From: Gemmatimonadales bacterium UBA7889
GTDB lineage: Bacteria; Gemmatimonadota; Gemmatimonadetes; Longimicrobiales; Gaopeijiaceae
Assembly: GCA_002501085.1 (NCBI GenBank)
Contig: DLRL01000062.1
Span: forward strand, 1 to 11,711
Reading direction: 5' to 3'
DNA length: 11,711 bases
Positions 6,726 to 11,711 of this stretch are shown in pieces. Position numbers and translations under genes: made by a program. The notes under the pieces are model-generated. The model had not been told where the DNA came from and ran no database searches. It worked only from the letters and a program-made list of their open reading frames with translations. How positions within the stretch are numbered: the stretch's first letter is position 1; each line of letters opens with the position of its first letter.

Positions 6726-7324
6726 TAAAATTCCTCAACCCGATTGGCGCTCAAGATTCCAACCGGCGGCGTCAATGTCTGAGCTTCCGCTGGCTGTTGT
6801 TGGATTTGGCGGACCACGTCCATACCTCTGACGACCCGACCGAACGCCGCGAACCCCTGCCCGTCCGAATTCCGAAAACCACCGTAGTCCAGAGAAGATT
6901 GCTCTCCCAAGCAGATGAAAAAGCTCGAAGTGGCACTATCCGGTCGACCACGTGCCATCGAAATGGTCCCATCTTGATGACGGATTCCGGTAACATTCGT
7001 CCGCTCTAATGGAATTGGAGAAAAACCCTCACCAGATCTCTGGGAATTGATGCTTGCCTGGATCACTTCGATCCGGATGCTGTCGTTCGGTTGATTGTCG
7101 GGGTGCACGGTCCGGTGAAAGCGTCCACCGTTATAAAACCCTCCATCGACATATCGGAGAAAGTTAGACGCAGTGATTGGTGCCCTGACGGTGTCTATTT
7201 CGATTTCTATTTCTCCGAACTCGGTCGAAATCGTGACTGTCGGAAGCTCTTGTGCTGCCAGATTCGGCACGAAAGCAGCGAATACCAGGATCAAAAATCG
7301 AAAGGGCTTCCATGTCTTTTTCAC
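6725..7324 (-). CDS. Exported cyclophilin-type peptidyl-prolyl isomerase
   Basis: A 199-residue cyclophilin. I prefer the GTG at 7324: GGAG lies 8 nt before it, and the protein then begins VKKTWKPFRF plus a hydrophobic core ending LAAQ, a normal signal peptide. The longer frame back to an ATG at 7399 adds 25 polar residues before the signal and has no ribosome site. Numbered from the GTG, the domain shows FHRTV (69-73, with the catalytic-type Arg71), an IQASIN block where most members have IQGGD, SFFI (134-137), LDYGG, and GFAAFGRVVRGMDVV (157-171). The usual Gln before FF (QFF) is Ser here, so activity may be reduced. Its role would be proline isomerisation during folding of exported proteins. 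It converges on the secreted protein gene at 6243. Confidence 0.8.
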   Translation of the reverse strand: MKKTWKPFRFLILVFAAFVPNLAAQELPTVTISTEFGEIEIEIDTVRAPITASNFLRYVDGGFYNGGRFHRTVHPDNQPNDSIRIEVIQASINSQRSGEGFSPIPLERTNVTGIRHQDGTISMARGRPDSATSSFFICLGEQSSLDYGGFRNSDGQGFAAFGRVVRGMDVVRQIQQQPAEAQTLTPPVGILSANRVEEF

Positions 7325-7395
7325 AGGTCCGTCTCCGTCAGTTCGGGAGTACTCCGATGATTCTGTCGCCTGTCTGTGCTGACCCGAAACTGAGT

Positions 7396-7476
7396 TCATG
7401 AAGAGATAAGAAGTAGGAATAGAAGAATGTTTGTGAGAAGGAGTGATCCAAAGAATTCCTTGAGTTTCATGTCCAT
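7396..7476 (-). CDS. 26-residue hydrophobic single-helix peptide
   Basis: A small minus-strand reading frame: a polar start (MDMKLKEFFG) then one hydrophobic helix (SLLLTNILLF continuing LLLISS). GAGG lies 6 nt before the ATG at 7476. This is a better ribosome site than that of several larger genes here, though Met3 (7470) is an alternative start. The stop TGA overlaps, by ATGA, an ATG at 7399 in frame with the cyclophilin gene downstream. The length and composition fit the class of small membrane proteins (SMPs) or a leader peptide. I do not recognise it. A possible -10 (TATACT) lies about 30 nt upstream of the ATG. Confidence 0.45.
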   Translation of the reverse strand: MDMKLKEFFGSLLLTNILLFLLLISS

Positions 7477-7626
7477 GTTCGTCCTCGTCTGGTGAGTTGA
7501 TGCCTAAGTATATACAGAAGCAGGCAGGGTTCCGAAGAACACTGCTGAAAGCTGAGCCAGGAGCCTCAGGTACGGATCGGGGTAACCAAAATCAGCCTTT
7601 GTTTATCAACTAATGCCATAGCACCG
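7477..7626. other. Divergent intergenic region between the 26-aa peptide and the hydrolase gene
   Basis: These 150 bp separate the minus-strand small peptide from the plus-strand lipoprotein hydrolase. On the minus strand TATACT (7512-7507) is a fair -10 for the peptide/cyclophilin transcript, with no good -35. CTGAG/CTCAG near 7555-7570 is a weak inverted repeat. I see no clear plus-strand promoter and no ribosome site before the hydrolase start. Confidence 0.35.
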
Positions 7627-8346
7627 ATGATGGGAAGAAGCATCCTCATACTAGTGACCTGCCTGCTTATGTGGGCCTCATCTGGCTGCTCATCAACACC
7701 ACCGAGCGATGCGGAGACCGTCATCGTCGTGCACGGCTTGGGCCGCACTTCTGCATCAATGGCCATACTGGTATCACGACTCGAGAACGCCGGTTTTCGC
7801 GTAGTTAATTTTGGGTACCCATCCCGATCTGAGCCGATAGAAGCTCTGGTCAAACGGCTAGAGAGCGAAGTGGGACAGTGCTGCAGCAATGAAGCAGAAA
7901 CCGTGCATTTTGTGACTCACTCAATGGGTGGAGTGTTGGTGCGCAGTTATCTCTCTCAGCGCCCTGAAGCGCATCAGGGGCGCGTCGTAATGCTGAGCCC
8001 TCCGAGCCAAGGAAGCGAGATCATCGATGCTTTCTCGGATTCTGATCTACTGCGGTCTATCCTAGGTCCTGCCGCCCTGCTACTCGGCACTGATTCAGCT
8101 GGTATCGCGAATCAATTAGAGCCGGTGCGCTTCAGTCTGGGTGTGATCACAGGCACTCGGAGCCTAGACCCAATCGGGTCCTGGCTTATTCCGGGGCCCG
8201 ACGACGGAAAGGTCAGTGTCGATCGAGCGGCCGTAGAGGGTGCTGCGGATTTCATCGTACTCCCAGCTACTCACACGTTCATCATGAACCGAAGCGACGT
8301 GGCAGAAGAGGTCATACATTTTTTACGGCACGGCCGGTTCCAGTAA
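7627..8346 (+). CDS. Lipoprotein alpha/beta hydrolase (lipase/esterase-like)
   Basis: A 239-residue alpha/beta-hydrolase with a lipoprotein signal: MMGRS, hydrophobic core, lipobox SSGC with Cys21. The fold's landmarks follow: strand plus oxyanion loop IVVHGLGR (33-40), nucleophile elbow THSMGG with Ser99, Asp192/193 in PGPDDGKVSVD as the likely acid, and His216 in THTFIM as the base. The order and compact length match the bacterial lipase/PGAP1-like hydrolases that act on acyl esters at the envelope. The substrate is unknown. Two ATGs in tandem (7627 and 7630) precede the signal; no ribosome site is obvious. An Asp-rich segment (DAFSDSDLLRS) lies between the nucleophile and the acid, where lid or cap segments occur. 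It converges on the ABC-F gene with a 16-bp gap. Confidence 0.8.
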   Translation: MMGRSILILVTCLLMWASSGCSSTPPSDAETVIVVHGLGRTSASMAILVSRLENAGFRVVNFGYPSRSEPIEALVKRLESEVGQCCSNEAETVHFVTHSMGGVLVRSYLSQRPEAHQGRVVMLSPPSQGSEIIDAFSDSDLLRSILGPAALLLGTDSAGIANQLEPVRFSLGVITGTRSLDPIGSWLIPGPDDGKVSVDRAAVEGAADFIVLPATHTFIMNRSDVAEEVIHFLRHGRFQ

Positions 8347-8362
8347 TCACCTAAGTCAACCT

Positions 8363-8379
8363 CTAACCGGTTTGGTTAG
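8363..8379. terminator. Hairpin at the convergent ends of hydrolase and ABC-F genes
   Basis: CTAACC (8363-8368) and GGTTAG (8374-8379) form a perfect 6-bp stem with a 5-nt loop over the last codons of the ABC-F gene and just downstream of the hydrolase stop. No T-tract follows on either strand, so terminator function is uncertain. Confidence 0.3.
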
Positions 8380-10300
8380 TGCCGTCCCGGAGACGCTCTA
8401 GCTCCGACTCAAGTGTGGCCCACTCGTCTAATCCCCGTTCAATCTGCTCCTTAAGTTCACTCCGTTCATTACCAAGCACGGCTATCTCGTCTGAAGCTGC
8501 ACGCTCGTAGAACCCAGGCGCTGCCAGCGTTTCGTCAATATCATCCACTCGTTGTTCCGCGCTCGCGACACGATTAGTCAGTTCGTCTCGATCACTCTGA
8601 ATCCTTCGTATTTCCTTCGCCGGATCAACTACGGAGACATCCGCCTTCTTGGTCTTTTTCTTCTTTTCCCTACGCGCCTTGAGGACGACACGATCGGCGT
8701 CCAGATGGTCATCCCCGGAGTGATGAACATACTCCTCATAGGTACCCGGATAGTCCGTGACCTCGTCGGGTTTGATTTCGACTACACGGGTCGCTAAGCG
8801 ACTGACAAACCAGCGGTCATGGGAAACCAATATTAATGTGCCCTCGAAGACCTCCAACTCCGCAACGAGCGCCTCAATCGACTCCAGATCCAGGTGATTC
8901 GTCGGTTCGTCCAGGATCAGCACATTCGGCTCCTCGAGAGCAATCCGACTGAAGACGAGCCTGGCCGCTTCGCCACCGGACAGGGCACTCACTTTCTTTT
9001 CACCGTCGTCCTTAGTGAACAGCATCATGCCCATTTGTGCTCGCACGAAGCCGCGGTCCCTACCTGCACAGAAATTCCAGAGCCACTGCTCCGTTGTTTC
9101 TTTGCCACCCTGGAATTCTTCCTCGTGATCCTGGGCGAAGTAGCCGAGGTGGGTTTCATAGCCCCACTCGACTTTGCCCTGATCTGCTTCGAGCTCGCCC
9201 ATCACGATCTTCAGCAGCGTCGACTTTCCGATCCCGTTGGGGCCCATGATCGCCACGCGATCTCCCCGATGAACGAGTAAGTCGACCCCGTGAAGCACCT
9301 CATTGTCACCGAACGCCTTTCGGATACCCGATATCTTGAGAACATCGCGCCCGCTCGGCCGACGAGGCGTAAACCGAAATTTCGGATACCGGCGCGAACT
9401 TTCTGGAAGCCCCTGAAGTTCACCCGCTTTTTTCTCGATTAAACGAAGCTTGCTCTGTGCTTGTCGTGCTTTCGAGGCCTTCGCTCTAAAGCGATTGATG
9501 AAATCCTGATGGTGTGCAATTTCCCGAGCACGGTTATCGATTTCCTTCTCCCGCCGTGTTCGCTCGGTGACCTTCGCGGACGCGAAATGTGTATAGTCAC
9601 CGTTGTACAATTGGACGGTGTCGTAATCAACGTCGAGGATCTGAGTCGAGACGTTGTCCAGAAAGCGATGGTCGTGTGAGATCACTACGACCGGGCCCTT
9701 GAAGGCCTGCAGGAATTTCTCGAGCCAGCGAATCGAGAGGATATCAAGGTGATTGGTTGGCTCATCTAGCAGCAATACGTCGGGCGCAGATGCAAGGACC
9801 TGCGCGAGCAGCACACGCAGCTTGAACCCACCAGATAGGGTGGAGAGGGGCTGCCGATGGGTCTCTGCCGGTAAACCGAGTCCTTCCAAGACGGAGGCGG
9901 CCCTCGCCTCTGCCGTATAGCCATCCAATCGCTGCACGGTCTCTTCAACAATCGAGAACCGCTCTGCATCAAATTCTGTTTCAGGCTGAGCCAGGATATG
10001 CTCCTTTTCCACCATCGCGTCCCAAAGCTCAGCATTGCCCATAATCGCAACGGCCAGGATTTCCTCTTGCTCATACAGGAAGTGATCCTGCTTGAGCACG
10101 CCTAAACGGAGAGACTTAGGAATCGACACCTGGCCCTCGGTCGGATCTATACTCCCGGCGATTATGTTGAGGAGCGTTGTCTTACCGGATCCGTTCGCCC
10201 CAACCAGGCCATAGCGTTCGCCCGGATTGAGCTGGAACGAGGCGTTCGAAAAAAGTGTTCGATCACCAAAATCTTTAGCGAGACTGGAAATGGATATCAT
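8363..10300 (-). CDS. ABC-F family ATPase, YbiT-like, with C-terminal coiled coil
   Basis: A 645-residue cytoplasmic protein with two ATP-binding domains and no membrane segments, the ABC-F layout of translation factors that work at the ribosomal E site. Domain 1: Walker A GANGSGKT (34-41), signature LSGGF (155-159), Walker B LLLLDEP with TNHLD (176-186), H-loop ISHD (207-210). Linker (about 240-310) is rich in Arg/Lys and helical, the region that contacts P-site tRNA in the family. Domain 2: Walker A GPNGIGKS (353-360), signature LSGGE (440-444), Walker B LILDEP (461-466), H494. Motifs such as RYGLVGANGSGK and LGYFAQDHEEEF are close to Escherichia coli YbiT as I remember it. Beyond that comes a Lys-rich stretch (REKKKKTKK) and a C-terminal coiled coil (about 560-640) absent from YbiT. 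No ribosome site is visible before the ATG at 10300. Resistance-type ABC-F function is not implied. Confidence 0.9.
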   Translation of the reverse strand: MISISSLAKDFGDRTLFSNASFQLNPGERYGLVGANGSGKTTLLNIIAGSIDPTEGQVSIPKSLRLGVLKQDHFLYEQEEILAVAIMGNAELWDAMVEKEHILAQPETEFDAERFSIVEETVQRLDGYTAEARAASVLEGLGLPAETHRQPLSTLSGGFKLRVLLAQVLASAPDVLLLDEPTNHLDILSIRWLEKFLQAFKGPVVVISHDHRFLDNVSTQILDVDYDTVQLYNGDYTHFASAKVTERTRREKEIDNRAREIAHHQDFINRFRAKASKARQAQSKLRLIEKKAGELQGLPESSRRYPKFRFTPRRPSGRDVLKISGIRKAFGDNEVLHGVDLLVHRGDRVAIMGPNGIGKSTLLKIVMGELEADQGKVEWGYETHLGYFAQDHEEEFQGGKETTEQWLWNFCAGRDRGFVRAQMGMMLFTKDDGEKKVSALSGGEAARLVFSRIALEEPNVLILDEPTNHLDLESIEALVAELEVFEGTLILVSHDRWFVSRLATRVVEIKPDEVTDYPGTYEEYVHHSGDDHLDADRVVLKARREKKKKTKKADVSVVDPAKEIRRIQSDRDELTNRVASAEQRVDDIDETLAAPGFYERAASDEIAVLGNERSELKEQIERGLDEWATLESELERLRDGTNQTG

Positions 10301-10341
10301 GGCGGAAGAATCTATGAAGATCCTTGCCGCAACTCACCTAG

Positions 10342-10350
10342 CGTATATCA
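10342..10350 (-). promoter_or_regulatory. Extended -10 promoter of the ABC-F gene
   Basis: On the minus strand TG-A-TATACG (10350-10342) is an extended -10 element, about 40 nt before the ATG at 10300. No consensus -35 follows upstream; the perfect inverted repeat at 10354-10372 occupies that position. Confidence 0.4.
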
Positions 10351-10353
10351 CTT

Positions 10354-10372
10354 GTAACCATGGCATGGTTAC
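10354..10372. promoter_or_regulatory. Perfect 19-bp inverted repeat over the ABC-F -35 region (operator candidate)
   Basis: GTAACCATG and CATGGTTAC flank a single central base with no mismatch. The site begins 3 bp upstream of the extended -10, so a bound protein would cover the -35 region. Its symmetry and position fit an operator for a dimeric regulator; no regulator gene is in the window. It could instead be the first hairpin of the cluster that follows. Confidence 0.5.
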
Positions 10373-10377
10373 TGAAT

Positions 10378-10506
10378 CAGGGTACTACCCTGTCTTTTGT
10401 AACCGTTCGCGGGGTGAATCACCCTATCAAGTCTGGGTACCCATTCAGGAGTATATCAAGGGCTTATCAGGGCACTCTCAATGAGTGTCAGGGGCTAGCC
10501 CCCCAT
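10378..10506. repeat. Cluster of five further short hairpins in the ABC-F upstream region
   Basis: CAGGGTA-C-TACCCTG (10378-10392), GGGTGA-A-TCACCC (10412-10424), TGGGTACCCA (10434-10443), CACTC-N5-GAGTG extendable to 7 bp (10471-10489) and GGGG-CTAG-CCCC (10491-10502). Two direct repeats, TTGTAACC (10352 and 10397) and TGAATCA (10373 and 10415), suggest an imperfect duplication of about 42-45 bp behind part of the array. The last hairpin includes the stop codon of the split lipoprotein frame. Confidence 0.6.
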
Positions 10507-10847
10507 TAAGCCACATGACCCAGTGAAACCAGTAGACACGCAGCCGACAAGAACTATAAAAACGGGAGCTGCCACAAACACAAGCCCAAAAAGTCCGATA
10601 GTGCGGCCCATACTGAACTTCTTAACCTCTAACATGAGAATGTCAGCCAAGAGTACAGGTACGGAGCCGGTCTGGATGAGGCGGCCACCAACTCTCTCGT
10701 ACCCCTCTGCGTAGCCCACGAGTTGATCACCGTCGACCGCTGGGTTCTCTAGTTCCATCTGAATCCCTCCCGGCATGGTCACGCGGACACGGTCAGGTTT
10801 AGCACTAGGAAGAGCAGTAGGACAGCTCTGTAGCGGTAGCGTGTCAT
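10495..10847 (-). pseudogene. Lipoprotein paralog with internal deletion of the lipobox region
   Basis: A diverged tandem copy of the gene at 11016-11384. It starts at the ATG at 10847 with the same MTRYR...AVLLLFLVLNLT signal sequence (49 of 57 bases match), but immediately after the Thr it lacks about 76 nt that in the intact copy encode the Ala-Cys lipobox end and the next residues (through about Ala44). The frame shifts and stops at 10779 after 22 codons. The remaining part continues in another frame from a GTG at 10782 (95 codons, VTMPGG...), overlapping the stop as GTGA. It matches the paralog in VRVT, VDGDQLV, LADILMLEV, FSMGRT and a C-terminal transmembrane stretch, and has an extra segment (about GYERVGGRLIQ) not in the paralog. 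Probably a pseudogene; a coupled two-part product is the alternative. Confidence 0.7.
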
Positions 10848-10915
10848 GTGATGCTCATTCTCACATCGGGGCATTGCCTGGTTCGCTTCATGCTTCCCCT
10901 ATATACCTATAGTCT

Positions 10916-10955
10916 GTTATACCGTATTAACTATCGTTAATACCGATATATATCG
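10916..10955. promoter_or_regulatory. AT-rich intergenic region with two strong palindromes
   Basis: GTATTAAC-TATC-GTTAATAC (10924-10943) is a perfect 8-bp inverted repeat, followed directly by the perfect palindrome CGATATATATCG (10944-10955). On the minus strand TATAAC (10921-10916) could act as a -10 for the split lipoprotein gene. The two adjacent palindromes are likely regulator sites or an easily melted promoter region. Confidence 0.4.
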
Positions 10956-10977
10956 ATACTGACGCTGTATAATGCAA

Positions 10978-10998
10978 GGATAGATCGTGTTGCTATCC
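10978..10998 (-). terminator. Weak hairpin downstream of the intact lipoprotein gene
   Basis: GGATAG/CTATCC form a 6-bp stem with a 9-nt loop, 18 nt past the stop of the gene at 11016. On the minus strand it is followed by TTGCATT, a poor T-tract, so termination is only possible. Confidence 0.3.
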
Positions 10999-11015
10999 CA
11001 AACAGGCTGCCTCAA

Positions 11016-11384
11016 CTACAAACAACTTCCAGTACCGCAGCCAGCGACTAGCGATATCGCTAAAATTACGGGCAGCGTGAGCACACCACCGAGCGCAAGT
11101 AGCACAGTGCGCCCTAAGCTGAACCCGTGAACCTCTAAGCTGAGGATGTCTGCCAAAGGTATTGAGCTACCTACAGCAACGAGTTCATCGCCTTCCACCC
11201 GTGGCGCGACTAGTTCTAGCTCGGTCACCTCGGGCGTAGTCACCCGCACACTGGCAGGTCGATCTTCTTCGATCAACTGAGCCGGGCTTATAGCATCCAG
11301 CGAGACGGATTGCCACGTCTGACAGGCGGTCAGGTTTAGCACCAAGAAGAGCAGTAGAACGGCACGGAGGCGGTAGCGTGTCAT
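11016..11384 (-). CDS. Small lipoprotein with C-terminal transmembrane segment (multicopy family)
   Basis: A 122-residue lipoprotein: MTRYR, hydrophobic core, lipobox LTAC with Cys21, then a mature domain with TWQSV..DAISPAQLIEEDRP (23-43), ASVRVTTPEVTELELVAPRVEGDELV (44-69), and PLADILSLEVHGFSLGRT (76-93). It ends in a hydrophobic helix (94-114) and a Cys/Gly tail (GCGTGSCL). The pattern SPxQLIxEExPxxVRVTxP, then a short beta-rich domain and a 'DI..LEV..FS.GRT' block, recurs in small lipoproteins that I recall as often multicopy in Gemmatimonadota-type genomes; the function is unknown. A diverged, deletion-bearing copy follows 168 bp downstream. No ribosome site is apparent before the ATG at 11384; an 8-codon frame ends 11 nt upstream. 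Confidence 0.75.
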   Translation of the reverse strand: MTRYRLRAVLLLFLVLNLTACQTWQSVSLDAISPAQLIEEDRPASVRVTTPEVTELELVAPRVEGDELVAVGSSIPLADILSLEVHGFSLGRTVLLALGGVLTLPVILAISLVAGCGTGSCL

Positions 11385-11498
11385 GTTGAGCTTATTCAGA
11401 AGAGCAAAACGGCCAGCGCCATCCTACTCGCTGTAATCGCAGGACCGCAACTGATGCGCTAGATACCCGTAACGGTTGTCGTGGCTAGGATTTGGGGG
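11385..11498. other. Intergenic region, no clear features
   Basis: 114 bp between the serine hydrolase stop and the intact lipoprotein start. It holds only a short CCGT-A-ACGG palindrome and a tiny 8-codon frame; no convincing promoter or terminator is seen. Confidence 0.4.
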
Positions 11499-11711
11499 TT
11501 AACGCCAATTCCAACCTGGGTCGACAGCCTTCACGGCCAAGCCTAGCGCCTCGTGTTCTCGGGTCCTTCGGTCGGGGGCCATATTCCCGCCGCCACGATG
11601 GCTCATCACGATGATGACGAGATCACGTGACGGTATGACATACGTGTATTGGTCACCCGCACCGGCTGCGTTGTAGGCGTCTGGCGGTAGTGATGGGACG
11701 CGCCTGCCTCG
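11499..11711 (-). CDS. C-terminus of a serine beta-lactamase-fold hydrolase (5' part outside window)
   Basis: A minus-strand frame open from the right window edge to a TAA at 11499 gives 70 residues. It contains DAYNAAGAGDQYTYVIPSRD (11-30) followed by LVIIVMSHRGGG (31-42), the C-terminal strand pair that closes the active-site sheet in S12-type serine hydrolases ('AxGxGGQYxxVxPxxDLVIV' as I recall). This family includes class C beta-lactamases, esterases and D-aminopeptidases. The SxxK and YxN motifs are outside the window, so activity and substrate cannot be judged. Codon phase is unbroken to the edge. The tail GWNWR with no further helix is normal for family C-termini. It lies upstream of the intact lipoprotein gene on the same strand, with a 114-bp gap. 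Confidence 0.7.
   Translation of the reverse strand, partial: RGRRVPSLPPDAYNAAGAGDQYTYVIPSRDLVIIVMSHRGGGNMAPDRRTREHEALGLAVKAVDPGWNWR

Noticed and set aside
8894..9280. Plus-strand 128-codon frame inside the ABC-F gene
   Set aside because: It lies entirely antisense to well-conserved ABC-F motifs and has no features of its own.
8363..10300. Antibiotic-resistance ABC-F protein
   Set aside because: The motifs resemble housekeeping YbiT, and no resistance context is present.
10354..10506. CRISPR array
   Set aside because: The hairpins differ in sequence, length and spacing, and there are no uniform repeats with unique spacers.
10844..10891. 15-codon frame whose stop overlaps (ATGA) the start of the split lipoprotein gene
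   Set aside because: It has a GGGGA a few bases upstream and could be a coupling leader, but with no conservation evidence it is too short to report as a gene.

Overview
The window (about 11.7 kb, GC near 50%, no mobile elements, RNA genes or CRISPR arrays seen) looks like a chromosomal segment from a free-living Gram-negative-type bacterium. Six of its proteins carry a lipobox or the remnant of one, and several others have signal peptides for export. The tandem small lipoproteins at the right end (lipobox, then a VRVT..P / PLADILxLEV / FSxGRT pattern) resemble a multicopy family that I recall from Gemmatimonadota and related marine lineages. That assignment is from memory and only a weak taxonomic hint.

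Left part, all on the minus strand: the start of a probable SGNH/GDSL hydrolase (1-149, cut by the window edge), a TolB/PD40-like lipoprotein two bases upstream of it, a di-iron fatty acid hydroxylase/sterol desaturase family membrane protein, and a small lipoprotein. A 285-bp divergent intergenic region with several palindromes separates these from a plus-strand proline racemase-superfamily gene (2920-3987). That gene has Ser in place of the first catalytic Cys, which points to hydroxyproline dehydratase/epimerase chemistry.

Middle part: a minus-strand run holds an F420/deazaflavin nitroreductase-family protein with an N-terminal membrane anchor, a small lipoprotein, a four-helix membrane protein and an exported metallo-beta-lactamase-fold hydrolase. 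A divergent secreted protein of unknown function (6243-6695) faces an exported cyclophilin-like protein that probably starts at a GTG. Upstream of the cyclophilin I find a 26-codon single-helix membrane peptide gene with a good ribosome binding site.

Right part: a plus-strand lipoprotein alpha/beta hydrolase converges on a YbiT-like ABC-F ATPase. The ABC-F gene is preceded by an unusual 160-bp cluster of short perfect hairpins, one of them lying over the -35 region of its likely promoter. Upstream are two paralogous lipoprotein genes. The first (11016-11384) is intact. The second (10495-10847) has lost about 76 nt covering the lipobox and is split into two frames that overlap at GTGA. The far right edge holds the C-terminus of a serine beta-lactamase-fold (S12-type) hydrolase.

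The genes do not form one pathway. The common theme is cell-envelope and exported proteins. The best candidates for undescribed biology are the hairpin cluster before the ABC-F gene, the deletion-split lipoprotein paralog, and the 26-aa membrane peptide.
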